From JAGWBF01 sp963663025 (GTDB taxonomy: Bacteria; Chloroflexota; Dehalococcoidia; Lucifugimonadales; JAGWBF01), in contig OY760073.1 in NCBI GenBank assembly GCA_963663025.1, positions 310,001 through 374,000 of the forward strand: a DNA stretch of 64,000 bases. Reading direction: 5' to 3'. The stretch's first letter is position 1. The number at the start of each line of letters is the position of its first letter. Under the pieces are notes generated by a model that saw only the letters and a program-made list of their open reading frames with translations, was not told the origin of the DNA and ran no database searches. This document shows positions 1-7,139 of the stretch, in pieces. A program made the translations under genes and the position numbers.

Positions 1-8
1 GCGTAACA

Positions 9-527
9 GTGCTGGCCGCCGCACCACACTGTGACACCTTTCTACATTCCCTGCGCCCTGACTTAGTGGTTCTCCTGGGTTCCAGTTGGGACCACTCTAC
101 GTTTCAGGGTGAGCACTATTTGAAGGCGGTGGGCGACACGACTGATTCGAAGGGAAACATACCACGCATACGTGTCAGAGCCGAACTCATGCAGATGCTT
201 AAGGCAGGAACAAAGAGGGCAACTGTTCAACGTGGTACGAGACATGTCAAACCTGGGCTGCTTCTCGTGTCTGACGGAAGAGAATCTATGGCCGTCAGAG
301 TTACGTCCAGTGTGTGTAAGCGCTTTTCGCACCTATCGGATGAGGATGCCGAAGCAGAGGGGCTGGAAGATTCGGGGGCACTCAGACAACTAGTAAATGA
401 GAAATATCCGGATATCCGGGAACGCAGTCTCGTTACGGTGATTCGTTTTGAGCCCCTCTTGAATCACTGGTCCAGCCCATCGTGGGAAGATTCTCCAAAA
501 CGGGAAAGGAGTGTTGCCCGTGGTTGA
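9..527 (+). CDS. ASCH-domain protein (5' end uncertain)
   Basis: The C-terminal two thirds, from about residue 50, look like an ASCH domain: an IRVRAELM strand, the KAGTKRAT segment, a central V-beta stretch, the LSDEDAEAEG helix and a final VTVIRF strand. ASCH/PUA-like folds bind RNA or modified nucleic acid, and some cleave modified nucleosides. Which applies here cannot be told. The GTG at position 9 is only the first available start; the frame is open to the window edge, so the gene may begin outside, and a GTG at 129 is another option. Its end overlaps the start of the HerA-like gene by a few bases, so the two are probably translated together. The N-terminal 45 residues match nothing I recognise. 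Confidence 0.6.
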   Translation: MLAAAPHCDTFLHSLRPDLVVLLGSSWDHSTFQGEHYLKAVGDTTDSKGNIPRIRVRAELMQMLKAGTKRATVQRGTRHVKPGLLLVSDGRESMAVRVTSSVCKRFSHLSDEDAEAEGLEDSGALRQLVNEKYPDIRERSLVTVIRFEPLLNHWSSPSWEDSPKRERSVARG

Positions 528-1989
528 GTTGCCGAACATTGGTCATCTAACAGGAACAAGAAGTATCCGCGTATCTGAGCCACTTGCCACGCGTGGGTAC
601 ATCCAGCGGGGAAAACATCTGCTCATAGGGCAGCGACGGGACGCCGGCGCCACCGATGCTTTGGTTCTCTTAGGCAAATGCATAGAACATACCGGACTAC
701 GAGATATGTTCGACGCGAATGTATGGGTGGATATTCGGCTGCCTCATGTGGTCTTTATCTGTGGGAAGAGAGGATCAGGGAAGAGCTACGACCTTGGGGT
801 TCTCGCTGAAGGGCTATCGCTGCCGGCAGCTTCCAACGTAACCACCAAAGACGAAAGTGTGACCGCGGTCCTTTTCGACACTCAGAACCAGTTCTGGAGC
901 CTTGGTGATGCGCCTTCATCAGGTTTGCCCGAAGATCGACGTCAATTGTCTGATCTGGACTCTTGGAGACTACAATCCGGGCCGCTATCAAACGTTGTGC
1001 TGTTTGTTCCTAAAGGTGACCGAACGTTGGTCGGGAATGAGAGAACCTTCGCGATGGCACCGCGGGACATGGATGTTGAGGACTGGTGTGGATTGCTCCA
1101 AGTAGATCGTTACACGCCCATGGGCCAGTGCTTGCGCACAATCTACACTAAGGTGACGTCCGAGGGCTATTCATACACTCCATCTTCTCGCACTGCCACA
1201 GAACGCCGGGTGCAGCCAAAACCTGACTATGAAATAGGAGACTTTATTGATTGTCTACAAACTGACCCGGAGCTTGAAGACCAAATGCAGCGTCAGACAC
1301 GCGATGCAGTGCTATGGCGTCTAGAAAGCCTAGCCCAAAGCCAACTCTTTGATAAACAAGGTATCGACATTGAAGATATCTTGATCCCTGGGCAACTCTC
1401 AATATTCTTGTTGCGGAATCTGGATGATGCAACGAAATCCCTCGTCGTAGGTGTTATCAGCAAGAAGATTTTCGACATCATGGGAGATTTCCACACCAAG
1501 AGGAAGATTGCGCGGAGGCTTGACACTGCCCCTCCAGAGGCAAATCTACCTATGGGCGTTTGGACCATCATTGACGAGGCTCACGTTGTATGTCCTAACG
1601 ATGAAGCCACTGCCGCGAAGCCGGCGTTGATTGAGTATGTGAAGCGCGGCAGGGACGCAGGGCTCTCGTTGGTACTAGCTACTCAACAGCCCTCGGCTAT
1701 AGACCCTGCTGTTGTAAGCCAAGTCGACCTCTGCATCGTTCATCGCTTGGTATTGGACAGCGACATTTCCGCAGCGACATCTCGATTTCCTGCGAGGTTT
1801 CCTTCTATAGTTAAGATTGGAGAGCGAGATGTTGGAGATCCGCGTAGCTTGGTACGCCTCTTGGGTGAGGGAGAGGCCTTGGTGGGTGACGCCGAATCCG
1901 AAAGAGGCTTTCTCGTCAAGATAAGGCCTAGGCTTACTGCGCATGCCGGAGACGAACCTGCGGTGGTCGGCTATGCCCTCAGTACTTGA
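520..1989 (+). CDS. HerA-like P-loop ATPase
   Basis: This 489-residue protein has a Walker A motif GKRGSGKS at about residues 82-89 and a Walker B in TIIDEAH (D352, E353). Further on are KRGRDAGLSLVLATQQPSAID and a later arginine, the arrangement of HerA/FtsK-type DNA-pumping ATPases. HerA proteins form hexameric rings that move along double-stranded DNA. In defence islands they partner with nucleases or sirtuins. I chose GTG 520 because AAAGGAG at 505-511 sits 8 bases upstream; GTG 511 is in frame but too close to it. The N-terminus (residues 1-70) resembles the beta-barrel that precedes HerA ATPase domains. It is the second gene of a seven-gene unit, overlapping the ASCH gene and the next gene. 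The ATPase family call is firm; the biological role is inferred. Confidence 0.8.
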   Translation: MVELPNIGHLTGTRSIRVSEPLATRGYIQRGKHLLIGQRRDAGATDALVLLGKCIEHTGLRDMFDANVWVDIRLPHVVFICGKRGSGKSYDLGVLAEGLSLPAASNVTTKDESVTAVLFDTQNQFWSLGDAPSSGLPEDRRQLSDLDSWRLQSGPLSNVVLFVPKGDRTLVGNERTFAMAPRDMDVEDWCGLLQVDRYTPMGQCLRTIYTKVTSEGYSYTPSSRTATERRVQPKPDYEIGDFIDCLQTDPELEDQMQRQTRDAVLWRLESLAQSQLFDKQGIDIEDILIPGQLSIFLLRNLDDATKSLVVGVISKKIFDIMGDFHTKRKIARRLDTAPPEANLPMGVWTIIDEAHVVCPNDEATAAKPALIEYVKRGRDAGLSLVLATQQPSAIDPAVVSQVDLCIVHRLVLDSDISAATSRFPARFPSIVKIGERDVGDPRSLVRLLGEGEALVGDAESERGFLVKIRPRLTAHAGDEPAVVGYALST

Positions 1990-3190
1990 ATATCAACGCT
2001 ACAAAGACCAGCTCGTTAAAGAACTGTTTCGCCGGATTGGATACACGAACACCCTCTACAAGATATTCCGGTTTGGCGAAGTAGTCAAAAACACACATCA
2101 ACTTTTTCCTGTTTCGCAAGCGATTCTCGTGAGGAACATTCAGCTGCATCACCCTGAACTAAAGGACCTCAAGTACGCGACCGGCACTGTTGACGTGTTA
2201 AGTGCGCTTGGCATTTTGAGACGCGCCGGTCCTCGGATGATGTTGACAGAGCACGGCCGAGCCTTGGCTGCTCTCACTCAGCAACCTTGGTATGAGTCAA
2301 GCAAGGAATTCTTTTTCCTCCGTGTTGTTCTCGAGGCCGACGGGGACTACTTGCTTAATTTGCTCAAACTCCTTCCTGAAACCAGTGCTGGTAAAGAAGA
2401 TGCGAAGGGCCTAGGGATTGAGTTTTTCAAATCGATCCTTGGCCTACTTGAACAGCGCAGGGATGAGATAAAACATTTCGTCTCCACGGGATGGATACAG
2501 AGTTCTGCCCTACAACACCTCGCACGTGCAGAGGAGAGTATCAGGTACGACATTCTCAACGAACCTAGACCCCAGCGGACTCTCAGTTTAGAAGAGAGAT
2601 TGAAGCAGCTTCGCGCCAGCAGGGCTGGACGGGCAAGACGAATAACCGCAGAGCCAACCGAAACACTGCGTCATACCTTGGATCCCCGGAGGGGGTGGCT
2701 CGTAGACCTTGGATTGGTCACTGTTACCCATGAGAGAACCTACAGGCTCACGCCATTCGGTTCAAGGTTATTGGAGAAGGTGAGGTCCGATGGCTTTGAA
2801 GTAAATGGTGTGATGAGGATTCCGTTTTCTGTGACTTTGGCGCAAGCTCTGGACATACGTACAGACGTCGGCATACCTCGGAATTACTTTCACCACCTTG
2901 CAGTGGATGTATACCAAGAGGGTGCGGCAAGCGAATATCGAGCCAGCATCGAGAGCTTTCTAGAAGACCTCAGGCAGTTCTTTCCGGCCGTCAAGCTAAA
3001 GAACTTCAATCAGGCAGAAATCCCTGCACTCTACGAGTGTGTATCCATCAAGGCCGCCCTCTGCGGCCAACTGTTTACCGAGGAGCAATACCATGCGTCG
3101 CTAAAGAAGGTGCTGGAACAGTTTGACGACCAGGTGTACAGAGTTGCTGGTCGACATGGTCAACAAGGCTACCTGGCATTTCGCAAGTAA
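1973..3190 (+). CDS. Twin winged-helix protein of unknown function
   Basis: I do not recognise a named family. Two stretches look like winged-helix DNA-binding units: residues around VDVLSALGILRRAG followed by MMLTEHGRALAAL, and, in the middle, WLVDLGLVTVTHERTYRLTPFGSRLL. The region between them is helical and charged, and the C-terminal 120 residues are mixed with no clear motif. No nuclease or NTPase signature was seen. ATG 1973 overlaps the HerA-like gene by 17 bp; ATG 1943 is also possible and would overlap more. The gene sits between the HerA-like ATPase and the PLD-like protein with only 5 bp to the latter. A plausible, unproven role is a DNA-binding adaptor that links the ATPase ring to the nuclease. 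Confidence 0.7.
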   Translation: MPSVLEYQRYKDQLVKELFRRIGYTNTLYKIFRFGEVVKNTHQLFPVSQAILVRNIQLHHPELKDLKYATGTVDVLSALGILRRAGPRMMLTEHGRALAALTQQPWYESSKEFFFLRVVLEADGDYLLNLLKLLPETSAGKEDAKGLGIEFFKSILGLLEQRRDEIKHFVSTGWIQSSALQHLARAEESIRYDILNEPRPQRTLSLEERLKQLRASRAGRARRITAEPTETLRHTLDPRRGWLVDLGLVTVTHERTYRLTPFGSRLLEKVRSDGFEVNGVMRIPFSVTLAQALDIRTDVGIPRNYFHHLAVDVYQEGAASEYRASIESFLEDLRQFFPAVKLKNFNQAEIPALYECVSIKAALCGQLFTEEQYHASLKKVLEQFDDQVYRVAGRHGQQGYLAFRK

Positions 3191-3195
3191 GAAGT

Positions 3196-3753
3196 ATGTT
3201 GGTACGACGTAATCCGGATCTCCCTAGAATTCGAGTTGTGACGGGCAAAGCAATCCCAACCACTCTATACGGGCTTTTGCGTCGACCATTACAACAAATC
3301 TTCATCGTCACTCCATTTCTGCAGGACTACGAGTTCTTTGGCCGCGGCCCTTTGTCGCAAATGCTAGAACGACAACTGGTCGACGGGACTAGCATTACCT
3401 TGATGACCACGGCTCCAGTGGGAGGGCCAAGTGAGTTCAAGAGGAAATACACCCTGATGGAGCTTCTAGTTGCAAAGGGCGTCAATGTGCTATTCAATGA
3501 CAGGCTACATGCCAAAATCTATTTGTTTGATGAATCCGACCTGACGAAGGCTTGCTTGCTCGGTTCTGCCAACTTAACAAACTCGGCGATGGACAAACTC
3601 CTAGAAGTGGCCATGTTCACTCATAACCGCACAATCTTCAAGGACGTCCTCACAGTCTTTTATGGATTTCGCAACGAACGCGATACAATTCGATTTTCGC
3701 AGTGGAAACATAGAGAAGCTGCAAGTATCAAGGCCAAGATGGAGGCAACGTGA
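3196..3753 (+). CDS. PLD-like (single HKD) putative nuclease
   Basis: The protein has 185 residues and one HKD motif: H105, K107, then G123-S124-x-N126 in the LLGSANLTNS segment, preceded by an IFIVTPFL strand typical of PLDc_2 domains. Proteins with one HKD motif, such as Nuc and BfiI, work as dimers that bring two motifs together in one active site. They cleave DNA without metal ions. Position in a cluster with a HerA-like ATPase and two AAA ATPases suggests this is the effector nuclease. The start ATG lies 5 bp after the preceding stop, and its stop overlaps the next start (TGATG). A phosphodiesterase or lipase role cannot be excluded from sequence alone. Confidence 0.75.
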   Translation: MLVRRNPDLPRIRVVTGKAIPTTLYGLLRRPLQQIFIVTPFLQDYEFFGRGPLSQMLERQLVDGTSITLMTTAPVGGPSEFKRKYTLMELLVAKGVNVLFNDRLHAKIYLFDESDLTKACLLGSANLTNSAMDKLLEVAMFTHNRTIFKDVLTVFYGFRNERDTIRFSQWKHREAASIKAKMEAT

Positions 3754-4934
3754 TGGACAAGACACTCGAACTCGCCCAGTTTGTTGACCAACCTTTTAGG
3801 CTGCTTCCGGGCGAAAAGGTTACAGTGTGGGCGGGCTATAAGGGTATACAAGAAACCCTCTTGGAGATGGTAGAGGCTCCTCGTTCGGACCAAATCGGCC
3901 TGTATGAGTTCGTTATCCTACACGGCTTCCTTGGGACGGGCAAGTCCCATGCACTCCGGTATCTCAAATCCCTCATCTCCGAGAAAGGAAAGGACGACAT
4001 CGGCTCCATCGTAGTGTACCTAGAGCGTCTCAAAGTTTCAGGAAATACGGACTTCTTGGCGTTGTACAGGTCAATCATGAGACTTCTGAAGGAAGACCTC
4101 GAACGAGTCGCAGGAGAGGTCGCCCAAGTCGCCGATTTGCAGATCGACAAAGCGTGGAATGCGTTGCCCCAGGAAGCGCGGCGATTGATCAAAAGGCAGG
4201 ATTTTCCAGCCCAACAGCTCCCGTCCATCCATGCTGCCATGTCTCCATCGTTCCCAGCGTTGCCAAGTTTACTGGCTGCAGTCAACGAAGGCGACGCGAA
4301 CGCTCTGGCTGTGCTGGCTGGTGGCAAACCGAAGGGCGTGAATCCGGCCAAGTATGGCTTGGATGCCTTTATCGACAACGAGTATGAAGCACTTCGATGC
4401 CTTTCGGCTTTCATCAATCTATGCACAAGTCCAATTGAAGGCGACGACAACAACGACGCAATCTCCAGGTGTTTTTACTTGTTTATCGACGAGGTAGAGA
4501 CCCTTAGAGACATCCCGGTGCGTAATGTCCAAAGCATCAACCAAGGACTGCGGGACCTTATAAACGCCTGCCCAGAACATTTCTGCCTAGTGCTAGGCGC
4601 ATCGGCAGAAGCCGCCGAACTTGAGGCGTGGCTAGCCGACGATGTAATGACGCGTTTGTCACGGCCTCCGATTGAGATTCCCGAACTTGAGGTCGACCAA
4701 GCGATGGAGTTCCTCAAGGAGGTGATGCAGCAATTCAGGACTTCCGAAGCAAAAGTTCCTGATTCCTATCCATTCGATGAGGATGCCCTGAGGGAGATAG
4801 TTTCACAAACGACTGAGCGGAGACCTAGAAGTTTATTCCGAAATTGCCAGACAGTGCTTAGGAAGGCAGTACTATCCGAACGACTTGAAGAGAACGGGTC
4901 TATAACGATAGCCGATGTCCAGGATTTCCTATAG
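3753..4934 (+). CDS. AAA-type ATPase, first of a tandem pair
   Basis: Walker A is GFLGTGKS (residues 58-65) and Walker B is LFIDEVET (D246, E247). After the ATPase core comes a segment TTERRPRSLFRNCQTVL, like the sensor-2 helix of ORC/Cdc6- or STAND-type ATPases, and a final winged-helix-like part. About 130 residues of alpha-helical insert lie between the motifs. GGAGG at 3741-3745 is 7 bases before ATG 3753, which decides this start over GTG 3750. The stop of the PLD gene overlaps it. It shares its overall plan with the next gene (P-loop, ACPE segment, sensor-2 segment), so the two look like distant paralogues that may form a hetero-oligomer. The function is inferred from context only. Confidence 0.75.
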   Translation: MDKTLELAQFVDQPFRLLPGEKVTVWAGYKGIQETLLEMVEAPRSDQIGLYEFVILHGFLGTGKSHALRYLKSLISEKGKDDIGSIVVYLERLKVSGNTDFLALYRSIMRLLKEDLERVAGEVAQVADLQIDKAWNALPQEARRLIKRQDFPAQQLPSIHAAMSPSFPALPSLLAAVNEGDANALAVLAGGKPKGVNPAKYGLDAFIDNEYEALRCLSAFINLCTSPIEGDDNNDAISRCFYLFIDEVETLRDIPVRNVQSINQGLRDLINACPEHFCLVLGASAEAAELEAWLADDVMTRLSRPPIEIPELEVDQAMEFLKEVMQQFRTSEAKVPDSYPFDEDALREIVSQTTERRPRSLFRNCQTVLRKAVLSERLEENGSITIADVQDFL

Positions 4935-4946
4935 GGACCATCTGTC

Positions 4947-6059
4947 ATGTCACATAGTCCTTTCGTGAAGTATCCACATCTGAAGCTTGCGGATTGGCCG
5001 TTCACTGTTGTGCCTCGGCTCACTGATTCACCAGTCTGGGCAGGCCGAGGAGAACTTCGGCAGAGAGTTGACCGTCTCTTGCGCTCAGTCAGTCGCAGGT
5101 CTCCCAGTTCATTGCACCTTATGTGGGCAGACTTTGGAGCAGGAAAGACTCATACTCTGTACTATGTCAACTCAGCGGCCAAGACGTACGGCCTGCTTCC
5201 AGTGTATGTGGAGTGGCCCAAAAAGGCCTCAACGTTTGTTGATGTCTACCGAAGCATTGCGACGAGGCTCCCATTGCGAATGCTGTCCACAATGTTCTGG
5301 GATTATGCTGGCAAGGCGGGCGTCGACCAAGTTCTCAATTGGGCCGGTGAGGTCTATCCGGACTTTCAGGCGGTTCTTGAGCATGTCTACAGCAACGGCG
5401 AGTACAACTCGCTTATCAGTGAATGGTTGAGAGCAGATACAGGCATCAGCAAGAGGGAATTGGCGGCAATAGGGGTTCGCAATACTATCCGCACGAGCGA
5501 CGAAGCGATTCGAGCCATGGTAATTCTGACTGGGCTGGTAGCTAATGGCTCCGAAACCTCCAAGCTCTTACTCATGCTTGACGAGTTTCAGAGGATTGAC
5601 CAATTGCCTCCGCGCGCGAGACGCGACATAAACGCTGGAATTCACACGTTATTCAACGCTTGTCCCGAAGGCCTGTGCATTGTGCTGTCGTTTTCCTTCG
5701 GCAATCCCGCCAACATCAACTTTCTGCTGGCTGAGGAGGTTACCAGCAGAACGGATCCGGATAGCATTCAGTTGTCCAAGATGACCCTTGCTGAAGCTGT
5801 GGAATTTGTTCAAGAGATCTTGGAGCATCACAGATCGCCCGACGGTGCGGAGCCGTTCTTTCCGTTCACTAAAGAAGGATTGGAAGCGGTTCTCCAGAGA
5901 ACTAGCAAGCTGACTCCGAGAGAGATAATGAAGCACCTAGATGTAGTCCTTAGAAATGCTGAAGAGGACATAGAATCAGGCATTCTTTTGAAAGTAACTC
6001 CCGAATATGCAGTGAATGTCCTGGACAACACGATTGTTCCAAGGGATGACGATGAATAG
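4947..6059 (+). CDS. AAA-type ATPase, second of a tandem pair
   Basis: The N-terminus KLADWPFTVVP precedes a Walker A motif ADFGAGKT (residues 61-68). Walker B is LLMLDEFQ (D212, E213), followed by FNACPEGLCIVLSFSFG, which parallels INACPEHFCLVLGAS in the upstream ATPase. The C-terminal SKLTPREIMKHLDVVLRNA segment fits a sensor-2 region. The gene begins 12 bp after the first ATPase and has no strong Shine-Dalgarno sequence, so it may depend on translational coupling. The family is the broad ORC/Cdc6-like or ExeA-like ATP-binding group. I cannot tell whether it loads, unwinds or senses DNA. Its conserved pairing with the preceding gene is the main clue. Confidence 0.75.
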   Translation: MSHSPFVKYPHLKLADWPFTVVPRLTDSPVWAGRGELRQRVDRLLRSVSRRSPSSLHLMWADFGAGKTHTLYYVNSAAKTYGLLPVYVEWPKKASTFVDVYRSIATRLPLRMLSTMFWDYAGKAGVDQVLNWAGEVYPDFQAVLEHVYSNGEYNSLISEWLRADTGISKRELAAIGVRNTIRTSDEAIRAMVILTGLVANGSETSKLLLMLDEFQRIDQLPPRARRDINAGIHTLFNACPEGLCIVLSFSFGNPANINFLLAEEVTSRTDPDSIQLSKMTLAEAVEFVQEILEHHRSPDGAEPFFPFTKEGLEAVLQRTSKLTPREIMKHLDVVLRNAEEDIESGILLKVTPEYAVNVLDNTIVPRDDDE

Positions 6060-6092
6060 ACCACGGCCATAGTTCTTTCCCTCTGGTTAAGA

Positions 6093-6530
6093 ATGGAAGA
6101 CCTGGAATTCGATGATGGTTTAGATTTCTCTAATAGTCCAGGACGCATCGAGAGGACTCTTCAGTATATTGGCCGGAGAAGTCCTTACGCGCTCCCAGAG
6201 TGTATGAGGCGCACGCGCTTTGACTGCGGCAAATGTGAGTTAACTGATCCTACTACGTGTCTCATTGCGGCTGATCCTGACTTCGCTTCATACTTACGGC
6301 ATAGAATAGATGGTGACATCCAACTGCGAAACACCATCCGTCAGGTAATCAAGGAGCACGGAAGACCGATGTTTTGGGATATCATTGCTGCTATGGTGCG
6401 GGCACACCACCCCCGTGTGCCGAAACAAGTCATTTACTCAATATTGTCCAGTTGTCCAGCCGACTTCGCTGCTAATGATGTTGGTGTGTATGGATTAGCA
6501 GAATGGCGCCGCGAAAATAGACGCGAGTAG
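6093..6530 (+). CDS. Four-cysteine protein with HARE-HTH-like domain
   Basis: In this 145-residue protein the N-terminal half has cysteines at 37, 45, 48 and 56, a symmetric C-x7-C-x2-C-x7-C arrangement that could hold zinc or an iron-sulphur cluster. The C-terminal half (residues about 86-140) reads like a HARE-HTH or related winged helix. It has a GRPMFWDIIAAMV helix, a VPKQVIYSILSS helix, and ends with GVYGLAEW, the usual closing strand of that family. HARE-HTH domains occur with restriction and chromatin proteins and are thought to sense modified DNA. This is the last gene of the unit, 33 bp after the second ATPase. Metal binding and modification sensing are inferences. Confidence 0.65.
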   Translation: MEDLEFDDGLDFSNSPGRIERTLQYIGRRSPYALPECMRRTRFDCGKCELTDPTTCLIAADPDFASYLRHRIDGDIQLRNTIRQVIKEHGRPMFWDIIAAMVRAHHPRVPKQVIYSILSSCPADFAANDVGVYGLAEWRRENRRE

Positions 6531-7139
6531 GCAACACTACCCAATGCCCTATTGGTATTTGTCAATGATGTTGTACCATTCTGGTGGCTGATTTCTGCAG
6601 CTAGAACCTCGAGGCTGGCCCCACACTTATGCGAATTTGCAGCTCCTGCTCAAGAAACTTGGATCCTTGGAAGGGGAGTAGTCCGAGGCAAGGCTACAAC
6701 CTCCCACAATCCCTGTGGGGATGAATGTGGTAGAGAATAGGCTAGTGGACTGAAATGAATGGTCTACAGACTCACAAGATGGGGGTGCCTATTCCAACCC
6801 TCCCGCCATTTAGCGCAGCGATTTAAGCCCATCGGACCTCATCGACCCCCGATTCGATTCAACGACTTGCCCCCTACTCCACTTCTAGTAGCTCCGCAGA
6901 TTCTTTCGAGTTGGGGGGCGAAGGGATTAACGCACCTCTATCGGTCCAAGCAGCCTAGCTTGCAAGGCCTTGGCAGCCCGGTATAATATGCCCACACTAT
7001 AGGGGATAGGGGCGTTGACGAAACGGCCCGGTGGTCCAGTGTGGGGAGAGGTACCATCCTTCCAGACAGATGCCTGGGGCCAGCTAGTACCCGCCTCTAA
7101 GACCCGAGCTTCTGCTCGCAACCGAAAGATAATCGCACC
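6531..7139. other. 609-bp gap between the accessory cluster and the envelope operon
   Basis: No convincing gene is present: short open frames at 6552-6740 and 6759-6986 lack ribosome sites and familiar motifs. The only signal I can support is the promoter at 6960-6987. The right border of the accessory cluster probably lies here, but no repeat, tRNA end or insertion-sequence end was recognised. Confidence 0.5.
6960..6987 (+). promoter_or_regulatory. Sigma-A-like promoter for the transglutaminase operon
   Basis: TTGCAA at 6960-6965, a 16-bp spacer and a perfect TATAAT at 6982-6987. It would give a leader of about 145 nt before the ATG at 7140. Confidence 0.5.

Noticed and set aside
6552..6986. 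Two short plus-strand frames in the gap after the first cluster
   Set aside because: No ribosome site and no recognisable composition or motif; low-quality starts.
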